Positions 25,210 through 34,397 of a stretch of 64,000 nt of DNA are shown here, in pieces. The translations under genes and the position numbers were made by a program. Location: contig JACKPA010000012.1 of NCBI GenBank assembly GCA_024233865.1, positions 1 through 64,000 of the forward strand. Reading direction: 5' to 3'. How positions within the stretch are numbered: position 1 is the first letter of the stretch; each line of letters opens with the position of its first letter. Source of the stretch: Leptospiraceae bacterium (GTDB taxonomy: Bacteria; Spirochaetota; Leptospiria; Leptospirales; Leptospiraceae). The notes beneath the pieces were generated by a model. It saw only the letters and a list, made by a program, of their open reading frames with translations, was not told the DNA's origin and searched no databases.

Positions 25210-26925
25210 TCAAGGTTTTATCCATATTTCCACCACATCCTTTAATTTTTGTAAATCAAACGGTTTAAACAGATAAGCATCCATTTCCGATTCTACAAAC
25301 GCCTTTTTGTTGGTTTCCAAGATATCCGCAGTCATGGCTATAATGGGAATATGTCCTAAAAAGGATGCCTTTTTAACTTTCCTTTCATTTTGCCGAATAT
25401 GCTTTGCCGTTGTGTATCCATCCATTTCAGGCATTTGCAAGTCCAAAAAAATGAGATCGTACTTTTGTTTTTGATAAAAACCTAACGCTTCCTTTCCGCT
25501 ATTGGCAATATCCACTGATATTCCAATATGCTCCAACATCTTTTGTGCTATAATTTGGTTTACAATATTGTCATCTGCCACCAAAACCCTTACTTCCCTT
25601 CCTGCCTTCTGTCCATAATTAATTTCTTTTTGGTCATTGCTCAATCGAATGTCTGAGTCAATCTTAGCCTTTTTATCCAATTTCAGTGTAAACCAAAATT
25701 CAGTTCCCGGTCTACCGGTTTCATTTTTGAACATAATGGCAGGGCTAAAAAATCCTATTTCTCCTCCCATTTGCTCTACAAGTTGCTTGGAAATAGTAGT
25801 CCCTAATCCCGTTCCACCAAACTTCTTTTGGATTGAATCATCCAATTGCCTAAAGCTTAAAAAAACGTCTTTATGTTTGTCTTTGGGGATTCCTATTCCG
25901 GAATCAACAATTGTAAATTTAAGCAAGTAAAAGTCGTCTTGCTCTAAACGGGCATTATTTTCTATTACGCAAATAATCCACACACCACCAGACTCTGTAA
26001 ATTTAATAGCATTACCCAATAAATTATTTACTACCTGTTGTATACGCAAAGAATCTCCCATAACTTTATACTCAAAATTCGGAATTTGGACATCAAACCG
26101 AATATTTTTATTTTTCGCCAGAATCTCGAACGGCTGAATTGTGGATTGCAAAGCCAAATCCAAATCAAACTCTGCATATTCAAAGCTTAGCTTACCCATT
26201 TCAATTTTTGTAAGGTCTAAGATATCATTTAAGAGTTTTAAGAGTATGGAACCGGTAGATTTTAAAATACTTACGTATCTGGTTTGTTCTTCATTCAAAC
26301 TTGTTGATAAAAGCAAATCCGTAATACCCAAAATGCCATGCATAGGAGTTCGTATGTCATGACTCATATTTGCTAAAAACTGCGATTTGTAATGATTTGC
26401 CTGTTCGGCAGACTCTTTCGCCTTTTTTAACTCCGTTTCAAATTCCTTTCTTTTTGTGATGTCTGTAGCAGCAAAAACGACCATAGCTCGACTATCCAAA
26501 ACAGTACTTTTTAATACAGATGTCCGACCTTCAAACCATTTTACTCCAGATAGTATAGGAATTTGGTATTCTATAATTTGCTTTTTCCCAGTTTGAATCG
26601 TTTTATGAATCGTTTCCAAAAACAGAATAGCCTTATTTTTAGGCACAACATCTGACAACAATTTCCCTCTGAGGTCACTCAGATACTTATAGTGTTGTGT
26701 TTCTTCATTTGTAAAAATGTCTATATATCTACCGTTTTCATCAAAAATAAATATTATATCAGGTAGAGCGCTGATAAAAGCGTAAAATTTCTCTTCGTTT
26801 TCCCTCAGATGCTCGATTTTGTTGTTTAATTTTTCTTCAATTTTCCGAATAAATCGACATATATCATCAAATCCTTTCCCATTTCGACAATACGCTTTTA
26901 AAACCTGAATTTCTTCCTCTGTCAT
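25210..26925 (-). CDS. PAS-containing hybrid sensor histidine kinase
   Basis: Cytoplasmic hybrid kinase of 571 aa, with no transmembrane helix. A short coiled N-terminus precedes a PAS domain (about 42-160, FYAFISALPDIIFIFDENG). HisKA follows, with the phospho-acceptor His near 193 in NMSHDIRTPMHGI, then HATPase_c with DSGIGIP and GTGLGTTISKQL, and a C-terminal receiver domain (about 445-570) with the acceptor Asp in DLIFLDLQMPEMDGY and Lys in LFKPFD. The architecture implies phosphotransfer to a separate HPt protein, which is not encoded nearby. The gene heads an apparent operon with the LRR lipoprotein and the acyltransferase. Confidence 0.93.
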   Translation of the reverse strand: MTEEEIQVLKAYCRNGKGFDDICRFIRKIEEKLNNKIEHLRENEEKFYAFISALPDIIFIFDENGRYIDIFTNEETQHYKYLSDLRGKLLSDVVPKNKAILFLETIHKTIQTGKKQIIEYQIPILSGVKWFEGRTSVLKSTVLDSRAMVVFAATDITKRKEFETELKKAKESAEQANHYKSQFLANMSHDIRTPMHGILGITDLLLSTSLNEEQTRYVSILKSTGSILLKLLNDILDLTKIEMGKLSFEYAEFDLDLALQSTIQPFEILAKNKNIRFDVQIPNFEYKVMGDSLRIQQVVNNLLGNAIKFTESGGVWIICVIENNARLEQDDFYLLKFTIVDSGIGIPKDKHKDVFLSFRQLDDSIQKKFGGTGLGTTISKQLVEQMGGEIGFFSPAIMFKNETGRPGTEFWFTLKLDKKAKIDSDIRLSNDQKEINYGQKAGREVRVLVADDNIVNQIIAQKMLEHIGISVDIANSGKEALGFYQKQKYDLIFLDLQMPEMDGYTTAKHIRQNERKVKKASFLGHIPIIAMTADILETNKKAFVESEMDAYLFKPFDLQKLKDVVEIWIKP

Positions 26926-27051
26926 TTTGCATTAACCAAATCTAATAATAAAATATACTTTTTGTAAGTGGTCAATTAAATTTTTTCAATAACTTGACAA
27001 AATATACTATAACAAACTTGGTTTTAGAATCAAAGAAAAATTTTTAATCCC

Positions 27052-27423
27052 ATGGATAATATGAAAGTATTTTTACTTGTATTTTTAGGTAGCGGAATAG
27101 GAGGAACTCTGCGTTTTAGTATATCCCGAATCGCAGCAAAGTTCTACCCTACTTTTCCATTTGGAACTCTGGTCTCAAATCTGCTTGGAATGTTTTTGAT
27201 CGGTCTTTTTACACTTTGGTTTATTGACAAAAACATGCTTGTATCTCCCTATCGCGAAATGGTTCTAGTCGGTTTTTTAGGTGGTCTTACAACTTTTAGC
27301 AGTTTTGGTTTTGAAACCTATACCTTATTTGTCCAAAATCGAATGTTAGATTTATCTTTTTATTTGTTAGGGAATATAGTAATAGGTTTCGCTTTATTAT
27401 TGCTTGGAAGATACCTTGGATAA
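27052..27423 (+). CDS. crcB: Fluoride ion channel FluC/CrcB
   Basis: Small membrane protein of 123 aa forming dual-topology dimeric channels that export fluoride. Four hydrophobic helices and the family signatures are present: GGTLRFSISR near residue 15, FPFGTLVSNLLGMFLIG near 35, and GFLGGLTTFSSFGFET near 76, which includes the Phe and Thr/Ser residues lining the pore. The start could be the second ATG three codons on; neither has a strong ribosome binding site. I looked for a fluoride riboswitch in the 126 bases upstream and saw none. Confidence 0.95.
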   Translation: MDNMKVFLLVFLGSGIGGTLRFSISRIAAKFYPTFPFGTLVSNLLGMFLIGLFTLWFIDKNMLVSPYREMVLVGFLGGLTTFSSFGFETYTLFVQNRMLDLSFYLLGNIVIGFALLLLGRYLG

Positions 27424-27510
27424 ATATATAAATATAAGGAAAAATGCTTTTCATAATGCTAGCAAAAATTTAATACATTCTCGTAAATACTTATATTTAA
27501 TAATTTAAAA

Positions 27511-29049
27511 ATGTTAGAATACTATCGAACGAATCTCAAATTTAAATTTTTAATCCTTAGCCTATTATTTTTTATCATTTTATTTTCTCTTGATTTTTTT
27601 CTTTCTCATTTTTTATACTTAAAGTTTCCAAATCAACTGGAATGGGACACATCTCCCTGGTATAATTTTTTACACAAAAACTACTCCATACGCTTTAAAA
27701 AAAGAGATCCGGATCATGATGTAATGAACCAAGGTGTGATTATTGCGGGCAGTTCCGTTGCTCTGTATTCTGCCTTACCCCAGGACATAGAACATGAACT
27801 AAATCAAGGGAGGCATCAATATAAATTAGAGTTTTATTCCCACGTTGCCATGTCTCCCATGGATTTGTACTACTATTTGGACGATGTTATTCAAAAAAAG
27901 CCTTCCACTGTTCTGTTTTTATTTAATCCTGCTGACTTGCAGTTTGACTATATTGCAGAAGCCAAAGAAGGAGAAGGGTTAACCTATACCGAAGAAGATA
28001 GAGTCAATTATTACAAACAGCGTCATCCGGTAAAAATCTTTTACCCATGGAAATTTTTAAAAGATAACTATAAAAATCTCAACCGACATGACATTGTACA
28101 ACTATTAACCAAACATATTTTGTATATCAACAAATACAGGCTATTTTTTAAGGATCCATTCGAAGCTTATATTGAAAGAAATTATAGAAGTGGAAGGAGC
28201 TATCATAACTATACAGGCATGGTTCCAGACAACGGAATATGGCGAAAAGGTTGGACGGAAGCTCAGTTCAAGATCAATTGTGAAATCAAAAACGGCAAAT
28301 TTACAGAAAGCATCTTTATTCCAGAAGATCATACCGAATTGTATATATATTATCAAGATAGAATATGGAATCGAATGTACTACGCCAAAAGCGGTTGGCA
28401 CAAACTTAATTTTAAAGTACCAAAAGAAATTTCCAATCCACAAATCAAGTTTGAGGTAAACCGAACGGTTAGTTCCCAAAAAATAGACCCAAGTCTGTAC
28501 GGTAAGGAATATTTTTACGGGATCCGATTGTCTCAAAACTTTTGCAAGCAAGACATAGAATCTGATATAGCCTATATTCGAAAAGATAGTTTGGATGATA
28601 AAAAACTACTTGAAATGAGTATCCAAGAATATGAAGAAGACTATTTTGCCAGAATGTACAAAGATTCGGATAAAAGACCGGAATTATTTCGATTACTCGA
28701 TCTTCACAAAAAAAAGGAAATTTTAGGAAGAACTAAATTTCAAAAATGGCCGGAAATTTATTATCTTGAGAAAATCGCCAAAAAATTAAAAAAAGAAAAT
28801 ATTCGGTTTATTCTTGTTAACAACCCGGAAAATCCGATTGAACTAAAAAAATACGTAGATACCCAATGGTACAAAGATTTAATTTCTCATTTTGAGAAAT
28901 TGGAAAAAGAAACTTCTCTTGTTTTTTATGATCTAAAAGATCATATCAAAGATCCAAGGTATTTTATTGATCCCCACCACCTCACCTACCCCGGTTCTCA
29001 AAAGATGACTCCGGTTTACAAAAAAATAATTTTAAAAAATTTTCCTTAA
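27511..29049 (+). CDS. SGNH-like (DUF1574-type) membrane-anchored protein
   Basis: Protein of 512 aa with one N-terminal transmembrane helix (about 12-35) and a large extracytoplasmic part. Two elements fit an SGNH/GDSL hydrolase fold: a block-I-like IIAGSSVALYS near residue 77, and a C-terminal FIDPHHLTYPGSQKM near 490, which supplies the Asp-x-x-His pair. The middle (about 210-340) looks beta-rich and may be an inserted domain. Similar proteins are abundant in Leptospira under DUF1574, to my memory, and related folds acetylate or deacetylate glycans. Function here is inferred only at that level. It stands alone with a poor ribosome binding site. Confidence 0.68.
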   Translation: MLEYYRTNLKFKFLILSLLFFIILFSLDFFLSHFLYLKFPNQLEWDTSPWYNFLHKNYSIRFKKRDPDHDVMNQGVIIAGSSVALYSALPQDIEHELNQGRHQYKLEFYSHVAMSPMDLYYYLDDVIQKKPSTVLFLFNPADLQFDYIAEAKEGEGLTYTEEDRVNYYKQRHPVKIFYPWKFLKDNYKNLNRHDIVQLLTKHILYINKYRLFFKDPFEAYIERNYRSGRSYHNYTGMVPDNGIWRKGWTEAQFKINCEIKNGKFTESIFIPEDHTELYIYYQDRIWNRMYYAKSGWHKLNFKVPKEISNPQIKFEVNRTVSSQKIDPSLYGKEYFYGIRLSQNFCKQDIESDIAYIRKDSLDDKKLLEMSIQEYEEDYFARMYKDSDKRPELFRLLDLHKKKEILGRTKFQKWPEIYYLEKIAKKLKKENIRFILVNNPENPIELKKYVDTQWYKDLISHFEKLEKETSLVFYDLKDHIKDPRYFIDPHHLTYPGSQKMTPVYKKIILKNFP

Positions 29050-29062
29050 TTCAATTCAATTT

Positions 29063-29923
29063 TTAATCAATCGAAACACCTAGCTCCTTCAATTTTAGAG
29101 CAAGAGTTTGAGCCCGTTCTTTTTCCTTGTCCGCCCGTTCTTTTTCCTTGTCCGCCCGTTCTTTTTCCTTGTTTGCCCGTTCTTTTTCCTTGTTTGCCCG
29201 TTCTTTTTCCTTGTTCGCTCGTTCTTTTTCCTTGTTTGCCTTTACTTTTTCTTTTTTAGCTTTTATTTTTTCTTTTTCTGCTATGATTCGCTCTTTTTCA
29301 TCCGGTAAAAGAACGAGATTACCGGCTTTATCAAATAACCTTAACCATTTACCCACTGTTTCAAATACTTTTCCTTCCCACAAACCAACATACAAGCCCA
29401 ACTCCTTGGAATATATCCAACCGCGTGAGTCTTTTTTTTCTTCTTTGTATACTTCCAAATCATAATCCCAACGCCAACCTTGAAACGTATTTTCCCGAAA
29501 TGGATAATACACATAGTATTCTGGAGTATGAAAATCATTTCCGTATATCTTCAAATTATCTACTCTATCTTTCTTTTTACTCGAAGGCGAGATGAATTCC
29601 ACTATAAAGTTCGGATAGCAAAACCCTTCTTTTCGAACTACCCATTTTAATCTTTTTTTCGTTCCATCGATTCCCTTTACTATAAAGAAATCCGGTCCAA
29701 CGGATTTAGCGGGTGGCTCCGAATGATAGTAGATAAACATATTTCCGCCGGCAAAAAAATCATCTTTATCTTTCCAATATTCACGAATGGAATACAGCAG
29801 AACGGCAATTGAGTCGAGATGTTCGGGGTTTTCCAAGGGTACATCATCCGTATCAGGTAGTAAATCATCATAATCAGGGGGGTATATTTCGATATTTTTA
29901 GTTAATAACAGTGTTTCTTGCAT
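29063..29923 (-). CDS. Uma2-family (DUF820) protein with C-terminal heptad repeats
   Basis: Protein of 286 aa. Residues about 30-190 match the Uma2 fold, a PD-(D/E)XK-type nuclease-like domain: D78 in VGPDFFIV, E109 in FIVEFISPSS, then a Lys-Tyr segment (DNLKIYG) and PEYYVYYP. Uma2 proteins are multicopy in cyanobacteria and leptospires; no function is firmly established. From about residue 215 the protein is a highly charged helix made of repeated seven-residue units (ANKEKER, ADKEKER), encoded by the 21-bp tandem repeat at 29115-29240. This tail should form a coiled coil whose length can change by slippage without frameshift. Ribosome binding site aggga precedes the ATG. Confidence 0.85.
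   Translation of the reverse strand: MQETLLLTKNIEIYPPDYDDLLPDTDDVPLENPEHLDSIAVLLYSIREYWKDKDDFFAGGNMFIYYHSEPPAKSVGPDFFIVKGIDGTKKRLKWVVRKEGFCYPNFIVEFISPSSKKKDRVDNLKIYGNDFHTPEYYVYYPFRENTFQGWRWDYDLEVYKEEKKDSRGWIYSKELGLYVGLWEGKVFETVGKWLRLFDKAGNLVLLPDEKERIIAEKEKIKAKKEKVKANKEKERANKEKERANKEKERANKEKERADKEKERADKEKERAQTLALKLKELGVSID
29115..29240. repeat. 21-bp tandem repeat, six units, inside the Uma2-like gene
   Basis: Six consecutive 21-base units of the form cgttctttttccttgtccgc with small changes, beginning at 29115, 29136, 29157, 29178, 29199 and 29220, followed by degenerate copies to about 29300. Each unit encodes seven residues on the minus strand, so unit gain or loss keeps the frame. Confidence 0.92.
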
Positions 29924-30093
29924 TTGTTTATCCCTGGTTAGAAGTAATTATTTATGCTATACTCTATACACACAATGTAAAGAATAAAATTCATTGCTAT
30001 ACTCTGGTTTATAAAGAAATTTTAAAAAATTTTCCAAACTAAAAATAAAGGATTGAAATACTTGGAAAAATCTCAGACACATCTTTTAATACT

Positions 30094-30534
30094 ATGATGC
30101 CCTACATTGAAATAATAGTTCCTGTATTTTTAAGTGCTATTGCGATAGCAGTGATATATAATGTTTACCATTTATTGCAATCCGTACAACAAAGGTCTTT
30201 CAAACTAAAAAAAGAGCTAAGGGTCATTTCCTCTGCTCTTTATGACGATTACCTTACAAGACTTACCATAAAAGAAACACAGGAATTGGTTGAAAATATA
30301 GTTGAAAAAAGCTCTACAACAATCGAAGAAGCTCATAAAGCAGCTTTGAATGCTACCTTTGAACTTTTAGAAAAAGTTTCCGAAGACAAAGAAACAACTC
30401 AAGCCCTTCAAAAACTGCACAACACCATTGCGTCAGGTATTTACGAAACTCTAAGAATAACCAACAAACAATTTGGCAACCTTACCAATGAACTATTGAA
30501 CCTAAAAGAAAAAGAAAAAAAGGATGAAATTTAG
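30094..30534 (+). CDS. Membrane-anchored helical protein of unknown function
   Basis: Protein of 146 aa that I do not recognise. An N-terminal transmembrane helix (about 5-28, IIVPVFLSAIAIAVIYNVYH) is followed by an almost entirely helical, charged region likely to form coiled coil, including ETQELVENIVEKSS and KHNTIASG-like spacing further on. The design resembles small inner-membrane proteins with a cytoplasmic helical domain. Its stop codon overlaps the end of the convergent SDR gene by four bases. No strong ribosome binding site is visible before the paired ATGs. Confidence 0.65.
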   Translation: MMPYIEIIVPVFLSAIAIAVIYNVYHLLQSVQQRSFKLKKELRVISSALYDDYLTRLTIKETQELVENIVEKSSTTIEEAHKAALNATFELLEKVSEDKETTQALQKLHNTIASGIYETLRITNKQFGNLTNELLNLKEKEKKDEI

Positions 30535-31322
30535 TGAAAGTCATCGTACAGCTTTTTAAATAAAAATCTCTCCAAAAAACCGGGAGCAAACAATCGTAGC
30601 CACTTTACGAACTTCCCCGATTTATCAAAAGTTACCAACCTTGAGTTTGGATTTTCAACAGCCCGCATCATTTCTCGGGCAACTTCTTCTGGAGTTAACA
30701 GCTTACCTGAGTACTGTGCTTCATTCAATTGGTTTCCTTTGGCATCCATCCCGGTAGTACGAAGATTTGTTTTGGTATAAGGCGGACAAAAGATGATAGA
30801 CCTTACACCATATTCTGACAATTCAATCCGAACAGATTCAAATACAGCGTGTAAAGCAGATTTGGAAGAAGAGTAGACAGCTCTCCCTGGAATTCCATAT
30901 AAACCGGAAACGGTTGAAGTTGTTATGATCGCGCCTTTTGCATTTTTAATAAATTCTATCAATTTTAGAGTTAGATTGACTGTCCCAAAAAAATTAATAT
31001 CAAAGCTCTTTCTAAATACACTAATATCAGTTTTATCAAATCTACCATGGGTAGTAATTCCTGCATTGTTAAACAATACATCTACTTTTTGCGTTTTTTT
31101 CCCAATTATTTCTTGTGCTTTTGAAATATCCTCATCCGAACTTATATCACACTTGATCTGAACGATCTCAGCTTTCTTTTTTGCTATTTCATTTGCCGGA
31201 CTCCTATCTAAAGCAAAAACTGTGCACTTTATCTGGTTCAACTCATTTAAAACCGCTTCTCCTATCCCACTAGATGTCCCTGTGATAACAACGTTTTTGT
31301 TTTCCCAAAATTCTTGACTCAT
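30531..31322 (-). CDS. Short-chain dehydrogenase/reductase
   Basis: Classical SDR oxidoreductase of 263 aa, using NAD(P)H for a carbonyl/alcohol conversion. The cofactor motif TGTSSGIG is near residue 14, LFNNAGI near 86, the catalytic Ser in TTSTVSGLYG near 137, and the catalytic Tyr-Lys in YSSSK near 150. The C-terminus (residues 225-263) has a hydrophobic, basic stretch (FVKWLRLFAPGFLERF) that might touch membrane, as in SDRs acting on lipids. Substrate cannot be assigned. Ribosome binding site ggtggaga lies just before the ATG. Confidence 0.9.
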   Translation of the reverse strand: MSQEFWENKNVVITGTSSGIGEAVLNELNQIKCTVFALDRSPANEIAKKKAEIVQIKCDISSDEDISKAQEIIGKKTQKVDVLFNNAGITTHGRFDKTDISVFRKSFDINFFGTVNLTLKLIEFIKNAKGAIITTSTVSGLYGIPGRAVYSSSKSALHAVFESVRIELSEYGVRSIIFCPPYTKTNLRTTGMDAKGNQLNEAQYSGKLLTPEEVAREMMRAVENPNSRLVTFDKSGKFVKWLRLFAPGFLERFLFKKLYDDFH

Positions 31323-31362
31323 TCTCCACCTCTTTAGAAATTTAATTCCATTTTATATAGGT

Positions 31363-32625
31363 TTATGATGGTTCAATGGAATTCAATTCAATTTTTTGAT
31401 CCAACGGAATCCATACGGTAAATATGCTCCCTTTTCCGTTCTCACTTTTCACTTGTATGGAACCACCCAAAGCATCTACCGAACGCTTTACTATATTCAA
31501 ACCCAAACCAATTCCTTGAATTCGACCTATATTTTTTGCCCTATAAAACAAAGAAAATAAACTATCTATCTCTTCCGCTGGTACCCCTATACCAAAATCT
31601 TGAATTTTAAATTCTAATTCATTTGCAACTTCTTTTATTTCAATCAAGATTTCTTTATTATCCGGAGAATATTTGATAGCATTGGAAATCAAATTATAAT
31701 AGATGTTCCTGAGTAATTTTCTATCCAAAAGATAAGATTTGTCCGCTTTTATATGATAGCTAACCTTGATTCTATCATTTGAAAGGTTCCGAAATTGCTC
31801 TATAACATTTTCCAAATAAGAATACAAATTAATCTCTACTAATTCCATCGGTGGATTTCGTTCCGAGTGATCGATAAACAATATTCCCTCTACAAGTGAA
31901 TTCAGATCAGCTATAGAATCCCTGATATTTCTAAAACATCGTTTTCTTTTATCCTGTGTAAGACGATCATAATTTAATTCAAGCAATTCGGTAGAAAAAA
32001 CAATAGAAGTCAAAGGAGTTCTGACTTCATGAGAAATCATTGATAAAAAGGAAGATTTTAGGTCATGCAACTCTTTTTGTTTCTTTAGTGCTTTGTCTAA
32101 TTGTTTAGTTCTTTCAATAACTTTTTGCTCCAAACTTTCATTTAAGACTTGCAACTCTTCCAAAAGTATTTTTTTACTCTGAATGGCATCGTAATATTCC
32201 ACTGCGCTAAAAACGGTATGCAATAATTTTTCATGCCCGGTACCTTTGCTTATATAGGCAAAGGGCCTATACTCATTAATCAGTTTATAAGGATTTATCA
32301 AGTCCTGGTAAGCAGAATAAAAAATGATAGGTATAAAGGGGTTTTCTTTTTTCAGTTCCATATAGGTTTCAAAGCCATCTTTTTCTGCCATTTTGATATC
32401 AAGGATAACTGCATAGATGCTTTCATTGAATACTTTTATACCTTCGTCTCCGGAATTGCATAAAACGGAATTGAAATGCTCTTGTAAAACCAACTGGAGA
32501 GAGGCTAAAATATTACTATCATCGTCTACCACAAGTACAGTTTTTCTATAAGACTTTTTTAATTTCGTCTCATTTTCCAATTGCGTTTCTCTATGTAGCA
32601 TATCATCAAAATCACTAAATGCCAT
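31363..32625 (-). CDS. Receiver-histidine kinase fusion protein
   Basis: Soluble protein of 420 aa from the ATG at 32625, which has ggagag nine bases upstream; an upstream in-frame start at 32664 is less likely. An N-terminal receiver domain (about 28-145) has VVDDDSN and the acceptor Asp in AVILDIKMAEKDG. A coiled coil follows, then HisKA with the phospho-acceptor His in MISHEVRTPLTS and HATPase_c with QDFGIGVP and GIGLGLNIVKR. A receiver at the N-terminus means that kinase activity is probably controlled by another phosphodonor. It lies in the same direction as the upstream AidB-type gene, with a hairpin repeat between them. Confidence 0.9.
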   Translation of the reverse strand: MAFSDFDDMLHRETQLENETKLKKSYRKTVLVVDDDSNILASLQLVLQEHFNSVLCNSGDEGIKVFNESIYAVILDIKMAEKDGFETYMELKKENPFIPIIFYSAYQDLINPYKLINEYRPFAYISKGTGHEKLLHTVFSAVEYYDAIQSKKILLEELQVLNESLEQKVIERTKQLDKALKKQKELHDLKSSFLSMISHEVRTPLTSIVFSTELLELNYDRLTQDKRKRCFRNIRDSIADLNSLVEGILFIDHSERNPPMELVEINLYSYLENVIEQFRNLSNDRIKVSYHIKADKSYLLDRKLLRNIYYNLISNAIKYSPDNKEILIEIKEVANELEFKIQDFGIGVPAEEIDSLFSLFYRAKNIGRIQGIGLGLNIVKRSVDALGGSIQVKSENGKGSIFTVWIPLDQKIELNSIEPS

Positions 32626-32652
32626 CTTATCTCTCTCCAATGCAATTAAGAC

Positions 32653-32682
32653 GGGTAAACACATGGGGTTTATGGTTTACTC
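32653..32682. repeat. Imperfect copy of the GGGTAAAC hairpin
   Basis: GGGTAAAC at 32653-32660 faces GTTTACTC at 32675-32682 with one mismatch and a longer 14-base loop. It is related to the perfect hairpins at 11410-11431 and 46011-46032. It lies between the AidB-type gene and the receiver-kinase gene. Confidence 0.4.
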
Positions 32683-32685
32683 GTT

Positions 32686-34395
32686 TCAATAATCAATAAT
32701 TTTATTCCTGATTTCAGAATTAGCAAAAATTCCGTCACTTTTACGCTGACCTTTGATTCCATTTTCTACCATCTCAGCAAAGCCAGAAGCAAAATAGACA
32801 TAAATTGAGTCCGAATTAGAATCATGTACTGCTTGCTCTATTAGTTCGGACAAAGCAAAACAATAATAAGCAAGATCAGCAATAAAAACTCGGTTCATGT
32901 CCTTCCATTCTTTGGTTTCCTTTTCTAAAATATTTTTTAGCTTATCCACTTTTAAGTGGAAAACTCCCAAAGCATATTTTAAAGCCGGATACTTTTCCGC
33001 AGAATTTACGTTTTTTTCCAGCTCCTCCATAAAGGCTTTGTACTTTTTAGGTCGATGAATGGCGTGTAAAAAATGATCCGTTATGATAAGATGCGTTCCT
33101 TCCCAAGTTTCGTTAATAATGGAATCATTGTGAAGTCTTGGCAAAACGGAAAAGTCTCCTAAGATTCCGTTTCCTCCCAAACACATAATGGCAGACCAAG
33201 TAATTTCGGTAGCTTGAGCAGAGGCTTTGTATTTTAACAAAGGAGCAATTACTTCCTGTGATTCGGATTTATTTTCTATCTGGTGAATGAACTTAAATAT
33301 GGCGAATGTAACAGCCGTTTGCAAAATCATCATTTCACAAAGTTGGATTGAAAAGGCTGGAAATTGTTTGATTTTTTTCCCATAGGCAGTTCTCCAATTT
33401 GCGTATTCAATTGCCTCTACAATGGCTCTCCTTGCACCAGCCGTTGAACCAAGGGCAACGTGTAATCTGGAAATTTTAATAATATATTTGATCAAATTGG
33501 CGATTCCATGAGCCGGTCGTCCCAATTCCTCTGCTTCCAAATCCTCATAGATAGCTTCTGCTGTTACTTTCCCTTTAGAGCCTATAACATCTTTTTTCCT
33601 TAGCAGGTGATGTCCGTTCAATTCTCCGTTTTCTTTCCAACGAGGAACCAAAAACAATCCTACAATGTTGGTTCCTTCTATTTTTGCAGTTGTAACCCAA
33701 AGGTCACCGGGATTAGAACAAAACCACTTTTCCCCATTTAAAATCCATTTTCCATTTTCTGCTTTGCGTGCTACGGTTCGGTTGGCTTGTACATTACTCC
33801 CCCCTACTCTTTCTGTTACGTATTGACCTGCCATAAAATACGATGTGCTCTTTTCACCCGCTACCAAAGAAAGATATTTCTTCTTTTGATCTTCTGTCCC
33901 TAAAGCCTGAATTGCGCAAATGATCCCTTCCGTCATTGCCAAAGGACAAGCCACTCCTCCTTCACCCAACATATTTACGAGGTATGTCAAGGTATATCTA
34001 TGCAAACCAGTAAAAGGGTGTTTCCAATTGGAATGAAAATCAAGGTTTACAATCCCATATTCATAAGAAATTCTCCTGGATTCTACCTGTTCTTTTGCAT
34101 AAACGATTTCATCAATACGATTTCCTACCTTATCGTATTTAACCAACTCTCCATACTGCCCTTCTTTGTGACAAGCTTCGGTTAATTCGTCGAGCTTTCC
34201 ACCAACCAATTCTCCATAACCGCTTATGTGTTCGAGCATGGCTTGTTTGTGATCTCTGGAATAATTTGTTGAATAACGATCTATCACTCTCTGGAGAGCA
34301 GAATCTATTTTATAAAAGTTTTTACCTCTTGCACCTTTGTAGTCAGTCAGATCAAAAGGTGCAAGCCCCGGATTAATTTTTTGTGTTGTTGTCAT
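32686..34395 (-). CDS. Acyl-CoA dehydrogenase, AidB/DUF-extended type
   Basis: FAD-binding acyl-CoA dehydrogenase-fold protein of about 569 aa (start at 34395; an ATG four codons upstream would overlap corA). It is about 180 residues longer than ordinary acyl-CoA dehydrogenases, with an extra N-terminal domain and a helical C-terminal domain, as in AidB and very-long-chain types. Family signatures: AMTEGIICAIQALG, YFMAGQYVTERVGGSNV, KWILNGEKWFCSN, RTAYGKKIKQFP, and NETWEGTHLI with the Glu that acts as base in dehydrogenases. Whether it is a dehydrogenase or an AidB-like alkylation-response protein cannot be decided from sequence alone. The gene follows corA with near-overlapping ends. Confidence 0.85.
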   Translation of the reverse strand: MTTTQKINPGLAPFDLTDYKGARGKNFYKIDSALQRVIDRYSTNYSRDHKQAMLEHISGYGELVGGKLDELTEACHKEGQYGELVKYDKVGNRIDEIVYAKEQVESRRISYEYGIVNLDFHSNWKHPFTGLHRYTLTYLVNMLGEGGVACPLAMTEGIICAIQALGTEDQKKKYLSLVAGEKSTSYFMAGQYVTERVGGSNVQANRTVARKAENGKWILNGEKWFCSNPGDLWVTTAKIEGTNIVGLFLVPRWKENGELNGHHLLRKKDVIGSKGKVTAEAIYEDLEAEELGRPAHGIANLIKYIIKISRLHVALGSTAGARRAIVEAIEYANWRTAYGKKIKQFPAFSIQLCEMMILQTAVTFAIFKFIHQIENKSESQEVIAPLLKYKASAQATEITWSAIMCLGGNGILGDFSVLPRLHNDSIINETWEGTHLIITDHFLHAIHRPKKYKAFMEELEKNVNSAEKYPALKYALGVFHLKVDKLKNILEKETKEWKDMNRVFIADLAYYCFALSELIEQAVHDSNSDSIYVYFASGFAEMVENGIKGQRKSDGIFANSEIRNKIIDY

Positions 34396-34397
34396 AC

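Noticed and set aside
25190..25210. tRNA-like gttcgacaggttcacc text near the kinase/LRR gene junction
   Set aside because: No cloverleaf or acceptor stem surrounds it. It is coding and RBS sequence for the LRR lipoprotein.
26926..27051. Fluoride riboswitch upstream of crcB
   Set aside because: None of the conserved crcB-motif segments is recognisable and the stretch is too AT-rich to fold into the pseudoknot.
29115..29240. CRISPR-like array
   Set aside because: The units are contiguous with no spacers and encode coding heptads.
29108..29465. Open frames on the plus strand opposite the Uma2-like repeats
   Set aside because: They are shadows of the 21-bp repeat, with Phe/Ser-rich low-complexity products and no start signals.
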